Assembly: GCF_000244955.1 (NCBI RefSeq) | Contig: NZ_CM001439.1 | Span: 901,767 to 965,766 of the forward strand | Length of the DNA: 64,000 nucleotides | Source: Saccharomonospora marina XMU15 | GTDB lineage: Bacteria; Actinomycetota; Actinomycetes; Mycobacteriales; Pseudonocardiaceae | Direction of reading: 5' to 3' | Shown: piece after piece, positions 16,984 to 25,057 of the stretch | Layout: the number at the start of each line of letters is the position of its first letter | Numbering within the stretch: position 1 is the stretch's first letter | Position numbers and translations under genes: made by a program | The notes under the pieces: model-generated | What the model was told of the DNA's origin: nothing | Database searches by the model: none | What the model saw: the letters and a program-made list of their open reading frames with translations, nothing else

Positions 16984-19044
16984 ATGGGTATCGAACTACC
17001 CCCGGAACTCGCGGACATCGCCGCCGAGACGGGTACCGCGTGGCCGCAGGCGGACGAGGAGGCCATGCGTGGGCAGGCCGCGGCATGGCGACGGGCGGCG
17101 CACGACCTCACAGCGCTGGCCGGTGAGGCCGACTCGGCGGCGGGAAACGCGCTCGACGCGATGTCAGGGCCTGCCGAGGAAGCGGCCCGCCGCAGCTGGT
17201 CCGCCGTGGTGTCGGCCGAAAGCGGCGGCATGACGCAGGCTGCGACGGGTGCCAACCACGCCGCCGATCGCCTCGAGCACGCCGCTGAGCAGGTGGGCAA
17301 GGCCAAGGCGGACATCGTGCGGCAGCTGGTGGCCGCGGCGAAAAACCGTGACGCGGCGCTGGCGGCCGCGCAGGCCGGGCATCCGGGTGCACTGGCGGCG
17401 CTCGACACCACCCTGCGCGGCACGGCCGTCAACCTCGGTGCCGTCACCACCGGTCTCGCCGACGCGGTGGGACCGGGCGGGGGTGAACCGCTCGGCGCCG
17501 CCACCGAACTCGTGGCGCCCAACCCCGGCGCGCACACCGCGGGCGGCCAGTCGGGACTGCTGGCCGCCGCGACCGGACTGCCAGCCGACGTGGTCGAGGA
17601 GGCACTCGGCCCGCCGGAGGGGCAGCGTGCCTCAGGCACTGTCGAGGTGGAGCAACCGCTTACGGTGGGCGAGCTGGAGGATTCGGCGCGCTCCCTCGAC
17701 CTCGCCGAGCCGGTCGCGGTTGCCGAGAGTGCGGTTGCCGAGAGCATCGAACCGGGGCAGCCGCCGCCGGAGTCGGACCCGCTGCCGCACGTGTGGCGTG
17801 GCAGGGAGGCGCTCGACGGGCCCGCTGCTGGGTCCGCTACCGGGCCCGACGACACCGGCCCCATCGCCATCACGCACGCGAGGACGCCACCGAGCGGGCA
17901 GCCCGCCGTGGCTGCCGGATTCGCCGAGGCGCCGACACCGCCCAGCGGCACCTCGCTCGCGCCGCCACCGGCCGTGCAGTCGCACGGGCAGACGCACCTT
18001 GCCGGGTTCACCTCGAGCCCGGCCGCCGCGCCACCGGTTCCGGGGCAGTTCGCGCCGCAGCCGCCCGTGCCCGCGGCCCAGCCGTTCGCCGCGCCCGGCT
18101 ACGCGGCCCAGCAGTTCGGCCCCGGTGCCGTGCCCTACGGTCCCGTCGCCGGTGCTTCCCCCGTGCCAGGCGCACCCGCCGCGGCGCCACCCGCAGCGCC
18201 ACCCGGGCACGCGGGCCAGCCGCCACGTGCAGCTGCGCCTCAGCCATTTCGGTGGGGGCCGCAACAGCAGCACCAGCAGCAGGTTCCGCCCCCCTCGCCC
18301 GAGCCCGCACGCCCTCAGCAACCGGCCGCGCAGCTTCCGGTGGGTGCCGCGAGGCAGGATCGACAAAGCGTCGTCGCCCTGTTTGCGGTGCATATGTTCC
18401 CGATCGGGCACCTTCCCGTGGCCACGGACAAACCGGCACGGCAGTTGCCGGTGCCTGCCGGCGAGTGCGACTACGCCGCCGGGCTTCGGTTTCCGCCGCA
18501 CGACCATCCCCAATCCGACACCATCGACCCCACCGCCGCGCTCACCTCGCTGCGAGCGGGGATACGCCAGCCCGCGCCGCCGCCCGCCGAGGTGCTGCCG
18601 CGCCCGCCCGCCGTGCTGTCGGAGGGTCTCGATCCGCTCGGTGGGATGAACGAACGCGAATGGGATCGGCGTTACGTGGTGCACGCGGGGCAGCGAGCCG
18701 AGTTCGCCTGGCCTCCTGGGGAGCGCTACCCCGAGGGTGGGTGCGAACCGGGCGAGCCGGTGCTGTTGCCACCGGACACGGTGCTCGACAGGTTCGGCAC
18801 CGCGTTGGGCAGGGTGTTCGCCGAGGACGGCACCCCGTTCGCGCAGCGTTCACTGCCACCGGCGTTGCTGGACGCGGGCTACCGCCGCTATCGCGTGCTC
18901 AGCGAGTTGCCGGTGTGGCGGGCGGTTTCCGCCCCGTGGTTCGGCCAGCCGGGCGGCGGGGTGCGGTACCGGTCGGTGTACTCGGCGGCGGAATTGGTGA
19001 CACTGGGTTATCTGGCTGATGTCACGTTCGAGGAGAGGCCATGA
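16984..19044 (+). CDS. Polymorphic toxin with C-terminal TNT (NAD+ glycohydrolase) domain
   Basis: A 686-residue modular toxin. The N-terminal 150 residues are helical, with an alpha-hairpin like PPE/WXG-type export domains. Residues about 190-470 are a low-complexity Pro/Ala/Gln-rich linker. The last 130 residues are a TNT domain, the fold of tuberculosis necrotizing toxin, which destroys NAD+. Visible landmarks are VLDRFGTALG (600-609), GTPFAQRSLPP (616-626), and APWFGQPGGGVRY (650-662), the last holding the Gln (655) that corresponds to the essential Gln of the known toxin; the conserved Arg in FAQR is residue 622. All key positions appear intact, so it should be active. The toxin gene follows a WXG100-like gene and overlaps its candidate immunity gene by ATGA. 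Export by an ESX system is inferred from the partner and the N-terminus. Confidence 0.9.
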   Translation: MGIELPPELADIAAETGTAWPQADEEAMRGQAAAWRRAAHDLTALAGEADSAAGNALDAMSGPAEEAARRSWSAVVSAESGGMTQAATGANHAADRLEHAAEQVGKAKADIVRQLVAAAKNRDAALAAAQAGHPGALAALDTTLRGTAVNLGAVTTGLADAVGPGGGEPLGAATELVAPNPGAHTAGGQSGLLAAATGLPADVVEEALGPPEGQRASGTVEVEQPLTVGELEDSARSLDLAEPVAVAESAVAESIEPGQPPPESDPLPHVWRGREALDGPAAGSATGPDDTGPIAITHARTPPSGQPAVAAGFAEAPTPPSGTSLAPPPAVQSHGQTHLAGFTSSPAAAPPVPGQFAPQPPVPAAQPFAAPGYAAQQFGPGAVPYGPVAGASPVPGAPAAAPPAAPPGHAGQPPRAAAPQPFRWGPQQQHQQQVPPPSPEPARPQQPAAQLPVGAARQDRQSVVALFAVHMFPIGHLPVATDKPARQLPVPAGECDYAAGLRFPPHDHPQSDTIDPTAALTSLRAGIRQPAPPPAEVLPRPPAVLSEGLDPLGGMNEREWDRRYVVHAGQRAEFAWPPGERYPEGGCEPGEPVLLPPDTVLDRFGTALGRVFAEDGTPFAQRSLPPALLDAGYRRYRVLSELPVWRAVSAPWFGQPGGGVRYRSVYSAAELVTLGYLADVTFEERP

Positions 19045-19313
19045 ACGTCGAGTCGATCGTGCGCTGGCTGGACGCCGTCGGCATCCCGCAGGAGGTGGTG
19101 TCGATCGGAACCGAGGCCGACAACACGTGGTGCCTGCTGCGCACCGAGGACGCCTGCGAGGACGGCGATGTCGCCTGGGAGGTGTTCTGGCGCGAGCAGG
19201 GCAACCGCTACGACTGGGCCCGATTCAGCAACGAGCAGGTCGCCTGCCACTACCTGTTCGGCAGGCTCACCTGGGCCCAGGTGGTGCGCGGAGCGGTCGG
19301 CGTGCTGCCGTAG
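19041..19313 (+). CDS. Candidate immunity protein for the TNT toxin
   Basis: A 90-residue acidic protein, rich in Trp and Cys, with no signal peptide. The sequence (MNVESIVRWLDAVGIPQEVVSIG...VAWEVFWREQGNRYDWARF...ACHYLFGRLTWAQVV) fits a small alpha/beta fold and has no family that I recognise. Position is the main evidence: the ATG lies inside the toxin stop (ATGA), so toxin and neighbour are made together, which is standard for toxin-immunity pairs. M. tuberculosis TNT is blocked by the unrelated-looking IFT (Rv3902c); sequence similarity to it is not obvious by eye. Cytoplasmic. Function as antitoxin is inferred. Confidence 0.72.
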   Translation: MNVESIVRWLDAVGIPQEVVSIGTEADNTWCLLRTEDACEDGDVAWEVFWREQGNRYDWARFSNEQVACHYLFGRLTWAQVVRGAVGVLP

Positions 19314-19323
19314 GCGGGCGGGA

Positions 19324-20124
19324 TCAGCCGGGTCGAGCGCCTGCGATCGTGGCGAGCGTGTCGTCGTGCAGCAGCCCGTTGGTCGACAGCGCCGAGCCGC
19401 CCTCGATGCGATCCCGCCCTGCCAGGTCGGTGAAGCGGCCGCCCGCCTCGGTGACGATCACTCGCACGGCGGCCACGTCCCACGGATTGACGATCGGCTC
19501 GACCGCCACGTCGATCGCGCCCTCCGCGACGAGGCAGTGCTGCCAGAAGTCGCCGAACGCCCTGCTCTCCCAGCAGGCGTCCACCAACGCGAGATAGGCG
19601 GCCCTGGAGTGGTGCCGCACCCATGAGCCGAGGTCGGTCGTCGACACGTAGGCGTCGGCCAGTGCCGACACCCGCGACACCGCGAGCCTGCGCTCACCGG
19701 AGGAGTCCCGCAGCCAGGCTCCGCCGCCCTCGCCCGCCCACCAGCGCCTGCCCAGCAGCGGCGCGCTGATCATGCCGACCACCGGGGTGCCGTTCTCGAC
19801 CAGCGCGATCAGTGTCGCCCAAACCGGTGTTCCTCGCAGGAAGTTCTTGGTGCCGTCGATGGGGTCCAGCACCCACACCCGGCCCTGGTCACCAACGGCA
19901 CCGCCGCGCTCCTCGCCCGCGACGTCGTCGCCGGGTCGCCGCCGCGCAAGCAGGTCGCGCACGGCGTCCTCCACAGCGGTGTCGGCGTCGGTGACCGGAG
20001 TGCGGTCGGGTTTGCTGCCGACAGCCAGGTCGAGGGCACGGAACCGGGCGGTGGTGATCGCGTCGGCGGTGTCGGCCAGCTCGCCCGCGAGCGTCAGATC
20101 AGAGGAGTAGCGGGACACGGTCAC
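19324..20124 (-). CDS. hisN: Inositol monophosphatase-family phosphatase, probable histidinol-phosphatase
   Basis: A magnesium-dependent phosphatase of 266 residues. The metal-binding motifs are all present: PVTDADTAVED, WVLDPIDGTKNF (with Asp, Asp and Thr) and NPWDVAAV near the C-terminus. The SKPDRTPVTDADTAVE and WATLIALVENG patterns match the HisN group of actinobacteria, which dephosphorylates histidinol phosphate, better than inositol phosphatase proper. The alternatives are inositol monophosphatase or 3'-phosphoadenosine phosphatase. It starts with GTG at 20124, 36 bases from the divergent response regulator, and converges on the immunity gene with only a ten-base gap. Confidence 0.85.
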   Translation of the reverse strand: MTVSRYSSDLTLAGELADTADAITTARFRALDLAVGSKPDRTPVTDADTAVEDAVRDLLARRRPGDDVAGEERGGAVGDQGRVWVLDPIDGTKNFLRGTPVWATLIALVENGTPVVGMISAPLLGRRWWAGEGGGAWLRDSSGERRLAVSRVSALADAYVSTTDLGSWVRHHSRAAYLALVDACWESRAFGDFWQHCLVAEGAIDVAVEPIVNPWDVAAVRVIVTEAGGRFTDLAGRDRIEGGSALSTNGLLHDDTLATIAGARPG

Positions 20125-20160
20125 GATGTTTTCATGCGGTCGCGCCGTAAGGTTGGCGAG

Positions 20161-20844
20161 GTGAGCGTGGTCCTACTTGCCGAAGACGATCCGGCGATCG
20201 CGGAGCCGCTTTCCCGCGCGCTCGAGCGGGAAGGCTACGACGTCACGGTCGTCACGGACGGCCCGTCGGCGCTGGACGCGACTTCGCGTGAGCGGGTGGA
20301 CCTGCTCGTACTCGACCTCGGCCTGCCAGGAATGGACGGCCTCGAGGTGTGCCGCAGGCTGCGGGCCACCGACGCCGGGCTGCCCGTGCTGATGCTGACG
20401 GCAAGAACCGACGAGGTCGACTTCGTCGTGGGGCTGGACGCCGGCGCGGACGACTACGTGGCCAAGCCGTTCCGGCTCGCCGAACTGCTGGCGCGCATTC
20501 GGGCGCTGCTGCGCCGAAGGGCCCCCGAGGTGCTCGAAGCGGGTGGTGTTCGCATGGACGTCGGCGCTCGCCTGGTGACGGTGGACGGCTGCGAGGTGCA
20601 ACTCGCCAACAAGGAGTTCGAGTTGCTGCGCGTGCTGCTCGGCCGGGCGGGGCAGGTGGTGAGCAGGGAGGAGATCCTTTCGGAGGTCTGGAACGACCTG
20701 GAGTCGAAGACCTCGAAGACGTTGGACATGCACATGTCGTGGCTGCGTCGCAAGCTCGCGGGCGGCGACAACGGCGGCCGAAAGCCCGGCGAGGAGCGCA
20801 TCGCCACGGTGCGCGGGCTCGGCTTCCGCTTCAACACCGAGTGA
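20161..20844 (+). CDS. OmpR-family response regulator
   Basis: A 227-residue DNA-binding response regulator. Receiver domain with the acidic pair Glu8/Asp9/Asp10, phospho-acceptor Asp52 (LVLDLGLPGMDG), Thr in MLTAR and Lys in AKPF. The C-terminal winged-helix contains ANKEFELLRVLLGRAGQVVSREEILSEVW and the recognition helix SKTLDMHMSWLRRKL, then the wing RGLGFRF. The GTG at 20161 gives the standard start; a longer ATG-initiated form would add nine residues. It is followed after three bases by its partner histidine kinase. It is divergent from hisN. Confidence 0.93.
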   Translation: MSVVLLAEDDPAIAEPLSRALEREGYDVTVVTDGPSALDATSRERVDLLVLDLGLPGMDGLEVCRRLRATDAGLPVLMLTARTDEVDFVVGLDAGADDYVAKPFRLAELLARIRALLRRRAPEVLEAGGVRMDVGARLVTVDGCEVQLANKEFELLRVLLGRAGQVVSREEILSEVWNDLESKTSKTLDMHMSWLRRKLAGGDNGGRKPGEERIATVRGLGFRFNTE

Positions 20845-20847
20845 GTC

Positions 20848-22131
20848 ATGCGGCGGCGAATCCTGCTCGCCATCCTGTTGGCCGTCGCGGTCACCGGGAC
20901 CGCCCTCGGTATCCCGCTGGGCGTCACCGGCTGGCTGCTGGTCGGCAACCTGCAACGCGAGGAACTCGCGGCCAGCGCGCAGCGCATCGCGGCCATCCTG
21001 GACGACCAACTCGCCGACGACAGGCCGCTGAACCTGGACCCGGTGCGGGTCGCCGTGCCGAGGGACGGCCTGCTCACCGTGCACGGGGTCGCCACGAGCG
21101 AGCTGGTGTACGGCAGTTACCCGGGGTCCGACGTGGTGGTGGAAACCGTTCCGATCGCCAAGGACGGGATGGTGGAACTGGCGATCCCGGCAGGCCCGAT
21201 GCGGGCACGGCAGACCCAGGTGGCGATGGCGGTCGTGCTGCTGGTGGTGCTTTCGGTCGGCTCCGGCACGGTGGTGGCCACGGTCACCGCCCGCAGGCTG
21301 GCCCGGCCGCTGCGCCACGTCGCCGACCGCGCCGCGCGACTGGGTGGAGGCGACTTCCGCGCCGACCCGCGCCGCTACGGGGTCGGCGAACTCGACATGG
21401 TCGCCGACGCTCTCGACGCGTCCGGTTCGGCCCTGGCTCAGCTCGTACAGCGGGAACGCCAACTCGTCGGCGACGTCTCCCACCAGTTGCGCAGCAGGCT
21501 GACCGCGCTGCAACTGCGGCTGGAGACGCTGACGGCCCATGACGATCCCGAGGTACGCGAGGACGCGCGAGCGGCACTTGAACAGGCCGACCGGCTGGCG
21601 ACCGTACTCGACGAGCTGCTGGCCGCGGCGAGGGCAGCCAGCGAGGTCGGTGCCGAGCCGGTGGAACTGTCGGCACTGCTGTCGCAGATCGTCGAGGAGT
21701 GGCGCCCGCAGTTTCGCGCGTACGGGCGCACGCTGCGGGTACGTGGCGCCGACGCGCTGATGGCGAGGGCGACGCCCGCGCGGCTACGGGAAGTGGTCGG
21801 AGTGCTGCTGGACAACGCGTTGCGGCACGGCGGCGGCACCGTGACGGTCACCGCCAGGCGGGGGGACTCGGAAGGCACCGTGGTGGTTGAGGTGGCCGAC
21901 GGCGGTCAGGGAGTGCCGGAGGAACTGGCCGCGCACGTGTTCGACCGCGGCGTCTCCGGCGGCGGCTCCACCGGTGTGGGACTCGCGCTCGCCCGTGCAC
22001 TCGCCGAGGCCGACGGCGGCAGGCTGGAACTCTCGGTGAAGAAGCCCGCTACGTTCAGCCTGTTCCTGCGGGTGCCGACGCCCGCGGACGTCGGGGGAGT
22101 GAGCTGGCCACCCGAGCGGATGCCTCGCTAG
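20848..22131 (+). CDS. Sensor histidine kinase
   Basis: A 427-residue membrane kinase that pairs with the regulator just upstream. Membrane helices at about 4-31 and 118-145 enclose an external sensor loop of about 85 residues; then HAMP (RRLARPLRHVADRAARLGGGD), the dimerisation helix with phospho-acceptor His212 (VGDVSHQLRSRLTALQL) and the ATP-binding domain with DNALRHGGG (N box), ADGGQGV (G1) and STGVGLALARAL (G2). The HAMP-HisKA-HATPase order and GS-T-GVGLAL match the group that senses envelope conditions, but the signal is unknown. It converges with GtrA, and the two stop codons share the same CTAG. Confidence 0.92.
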   Translation: MRRRILLAILLAVAVTGTALGIPLGVTGWLLVGNLQREELAASAQRIAAILDDQLADDRPLNLDPVRVAVPRDGLLTVHGVATSELVYGSYPGSDVVVETVPIAKDGMVELAIPAGPMRARQTQVAMAVVLLVVLSVGSGTVVATVTARRLARPLRHVADRAARLGGGDFRADPRRYGVGELDMVADALDASGSALAQLVQRERQLVGDVSHQLRSRLTALQLRLETLTAHDDPEVREDARAALEQADRLATVLDELLAAARAASEVGAEPVELSALLSQIVEEWRPQFRAYGRTLRVRGADALMARATPARLREVVGVLLDNALRHGGGTVTVTARRGDSEGTVVVEVADGGQGVPEELAAHVFDRGVSGGGSTGVGLALARALAEADGGRLELSVKKPATFSLFLRVPTPADVGGVSWPPERMPR

Positions 22132-22667
22132 GCACGCACTCGCCGTTCGTTGCCGACAGCGGCGTCCTCGCCACGCCGATCCCCCAACTCGTCGGGGAAC
22201 ACCCAACGCTTGAAACCCCAGAAGCGAAAGGCCATCGCCAGCAGCATGCCCAGCACCGACCCGCTCGCGAAGTCGGCGACCTCCTGCACGAGCAGTGACA
22301 CGTGCGGCACCTCGAGGTTGAAGACGTTTCGTGAGGCGTACAGCGGGATCAGGTTCACCACCACGGCGACCCCGCTGACCAGGAAGAACAGCGCCGCCTC
22401 GTGAGGGCGTTCCCGGCCGCCGCGAGTGCGGAACGACCACTCCCGGTTGAGCACGTACGACACGATCGTGGCGATGATGATCGCGATGCCCTTCGCGGTC
22501 GTCGGCTTGGCCTCGAGCACCGTCAGCTTGAGCAGATACCAGATGCCGTTGTCGACCACGAACGTGGTGCCACCGACCACCGCGAACTTGAGCAACTCGC
22601 GGTGCTTGATGAGCACGGCGCGAAGCGGCTCAGGTACGTGGTCCAGCACGGATTCGACGACAGCCAC
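22128..22667 (-). CDS. GtrA-family membrane protein
   Basis: A 179-residue protein with four membrane helices in the GtrA pattern: LLKFAVVGGTTFVVDNGIWYLL, a second GIAIIIATIVSYVLNREWSF, a third FFLVSGVAVVVNLIP and a fourth SGSVLGMLLAMAFRFWGFKRWVF. GtrA members are thought to help move lipid-linked sugars in cell-wall glycosylation. In mycobacteria the equivalent (Rv3277) lies between purK and birA and has been tied to arabinogalactan synthesis; here it has a different neighbour order but the same general block. It starts with GTG at 22667. Confidence 0.9.
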   Translation of the reverse strand: MAVVESVLDHVPEPLRAVLIKHRELLKFAVVGGTTFVVDNGIWYLLKLTVLEAKPTTAKGIAIIIATIVSYVLNREWSFRTRGGRERPHEAALFFLVSGVAVVVNLIPLYASRNVFNLEVPHVSLLVQEVADFASGSVLGMLLAMAFRFWGFKRWVFPDELGDRRGEDAAVGNERRVRA

Positions 22668-22766
22668 GCCCGCAGTCTACGCAGTTGAGGTGTCCGCGTT
22701 GTCGCTACGGCAGTTGGCGAGGCGCTGTTCGGCCCGCGGGTCGTGCGGCGCCGGTATGCCTCGGCC

Positions 22767-24860
22767 TCACCCGCCGAGCAGGCCCTCCACCGGCCGCTGC
22801 CTGAGGACGGGCGGCAGCACCTCCCGCAGGTGCGGCGAAGGCCGGGGATCGGCGTCGCCGCTCGTCGGCTCCGGCGAGCGCGGACCGTCTGGTTCGGGCA
22901 TCTCGTCCCGCGCGCAGTGGTCGTACCCGCAGCCGAATTCCACCGTCTTGACGACATGGGCACGTCCCACGGTCGCGGTTACGGTCAGTTCCAGCACGTG
23001 CCGCTGATCCCGGTACGGCACGTACAGCATCCGAAGCGACTCTCCCGGCCGCAGCGATCGGACGGTCGAGCAGCGCGGCTCGTCTCCGCCGTCGCAGTCC
23101 AGCCCGCCGCCGCGAGGAAACGCCAGGCCGGGCCGGTCGAACTCCACCCTTGCCTTGCGCGGGAACCTGCCGCCGTTTCGCACTTCCACCGACAGCGCCC
23201 TCGGCCGGTCACCGAGCAGCTTCCTGGTTTCGAGTTCCGCCACGTCGACCGTTCGTACGGTGAGTGGCACGCTGATCCCGGCCCGCCGCGCGGTTCCCAA
23301 GCCGAGCGAGCCTGTGATTCGCCCGGAACTCGCGTTGCCGTCGGCTCGCAGCCGCAGCCGGAACACCGCCGACTCGCCGGGTGCGAGACCGCCGCGCGCG
23401 CAGGTGAGCGTGCCCTTGCCTGCCGGGCAGTCGATGTCGTCACCCCCGGTGGGTGCCGAGCCTGCCTGCTCGCCCGCGGGCGAACCTCCGCCACCACCAG
23501 GTGCGACGGCGCTGATCCCGGTCGGCAACCGCAGCGTCAGCTTCACGTCACTGGAAGTGCTCTCGCCTTCGTTGTGCACGGTGAAGGGCAACTCCTCGGG
23601 TGCGCCGCCGGCTTCGAGAACGAGTTCGGGCACGTGCTCGCGCAGCACCACCCTGGCCGGACCGGGCGTGGGCCGCTCAGCGGGAGGCGAGGTGCTCGGC
23701 GCGGTAGGCGACGACGGTGCGCGGGTGGCGGGCAGCGACGGGATCAGCGGTGCGGACGTGGCTGGTGGAAGCAGGGGAGGGACGGGTCCCGGTTCGGGAA
23801 GCGGCTGTTGGCTACTGGGTGGGGTGGGGACCTGCGTGGCCGACGGTGGCCGTTGCGCCTGCGGTGGCGGCGCGACGCCGCCCGCCGTCAGCGCGATGGC
23901 GATCGCGGCCGCCATCGCCAGGCCGGAGCCGGCCACACCGACGAACTGGCGGGGGTTCGCGGGTGCGCCCCCGGCCGTGGTGCCCGCCGTGTCGCCGGGG
24001 GAGGTGGTGCCTGCGGTGGCAGCCTGCTGCGCCGCCACTCCCACGGCCGAACCCGCGCCCGCCGTCGCCAGGTAGTCGGCGACCAGGCCACCCAGCACCA
24101 GTGGCGCGACCACCGCACGCAGCGCGCTGTTGACGTCGGCCAGTTCGGCCGCGAGCGCCCTGCACCTTTGACACCGGTCAAGATGCGCTTCCACCTGCGC
24201 GCGTTCCCGCCTGGACAGCGCGTGCCTGGTCCATGCGCCGAGCCTGCTCACCGTCGCCCTGCACCGCGGCTGTTCGGTCTCGGCGAGGTGCGCCTGCAGA
24301 TACGCCTGCCGCAGACCCTCCCTCGCGCGGTAGGCAAGCGCCGAGACGCCGTTGGGTGTGAGGCCGAGCAGCGGCGCCACCTCGGCAGGTGACTGCCGTT
24401 CGATCTCGGTGTGCCACAGCACCGTCTGCCAACGTTCGGGAAGCCTGGCGAACGCCTTCGCGGCCAGCGATCGTTCCAGCCCCCGCACCGCGGTGTCGGT
24501 GAAGGGGACCTTGAGCGCGTCGACGGCCTCCTCGACGCTGGTGATGTCGGCGGTGAGGTCGACGCGCCGGTCCTTGCGTGCTCGGTCGTAAGCGACGTGT
24601 CGCAGCGTGGTCAGCAGGTACGCCCGGAACGCGCTGTCCGGTCCCTTGCCCGCACGCAGCGCGTCGAGCACCTTCGCGAAAGCCTCCGACACCAGGTCGT
24701 CGGACTCCGTGGAAGACCGAGTCAACTGGCGCGCCAGGTTGTATGCCGCGGCCACGTGGCGCTCGTACAGCGTGCCGTACGCCTCGATCCTGCCCTCGCG
24801 CACCGATGCGATCAGCTCGGCATCGCTGCTGCCCTTGGGGTCCGGGAGGGCGGTCGACAC
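22767..24860 (-). CDS. ECF sigma factor fused to zinc finger, membrane helix and external domain
   Basis: One 697-residue protein that carries an RNA-polymerase sigma factor and its own membrane anchor. Region 2 (about 13-98, TLYERHVAAAYNLARQLTRS, DLVSEAFAKVLDALRAG, RKDRR) and region 4 (about 133-192, LPERWQTVLWHTEIERQSPAEVAPLLGLTPNGVSALAYRARE) are followed by a zinc-binding module with C200, H226, C230 and C233 (anti-sigma-like). A membrane helix lies near 312-332, then a Pro-rich linker, and an external beta-rich part from about 400 with six or more Cys. The external piece contains repeated CARF-like immunoglobulin-type segments (VHNEGESTSSDVKLTLRL, LAPGESAVFRLRL, VEVRNGGRFPRKARVEF). GTG 24860 follows AAGGAG. 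No separate anti-sigma gene is adjacent. Comparable fusions exist in some ECF groups; I cannot name the group. Confidence 0.85.
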   Translation of the reverse strand: MSTALPDPKGSSDAELIASVREGRIEAYGTLYERHVAAAYNLARQLTRSSTESDDLVSEAFAKVLDALRAGKGPDSAFRAYLLTTLRHVAYDRARKDRRVDLTADITSVEEAVDALKVPFTDTAVRGLERSLAAKAFARLPERWQTVLWHTEIERQSPAEVAPLLGLTPNGVSALAYRAREGLRQAYLQAHLAETEQPRCRATVSRLGAWTRHALSRRERAQVEAHLDRCQRCRALAAELADVNSALRAVVAPLVLGGLVADYLATAGAGSAVGVAAQQAATAGTTSPGDTAGTTAGGAPANPRQFVGVAGSGLAMAAAIAIALTAGGVAPPPQAQRPPSATQVPTPPSSQQPLPEPGPVPPLLPPATSAPLIPSLPATRAPSSPTAPSTSPPAERPTPGPARVVLREHVPELVLEAGGAPEELPFTVHNEGESTSSDVKLTLRLPTGISAVAPGGGGGSPAGEQAGSAPTGGDDIDCPAGKGTLTCARGGLAPGESAVFRLRLRADGNASSGRITGSLGLGTARRAGISVPLTVRTVDVAELETRKLLGDRPRALSVEVRNGGRFPRKARVEFDRPGLAFPRGGGLDCDGGDEPRCSTVRSLRPGESLRMLYVPYRDQRHVLELTVTATVGRAHVVKTVEFGCGYDHCARDEMPEPDGPRSPEPTSGDADPRPSPHLREVLPPVLRQRPVEGLLGG

Positions 24861-25057
24861 GGCGCTCCTTCCTGCCTGTGCCCGGCTCGACAACCGTGCA
24901 GGCCAAGTGTGACGGACATCCCGGCGGTCAGCACCGGGCGGGTGCGTCACCAGCTGTGTACAGCGGGTAGTGCCGGGGTTGCCGCCGAAGTCGATGTCGT
25001 TTCGTGATTTCCTAGGTGCCGTGAGGCTGTCGATACCCGTCGGATTGTGAGGCGGCC

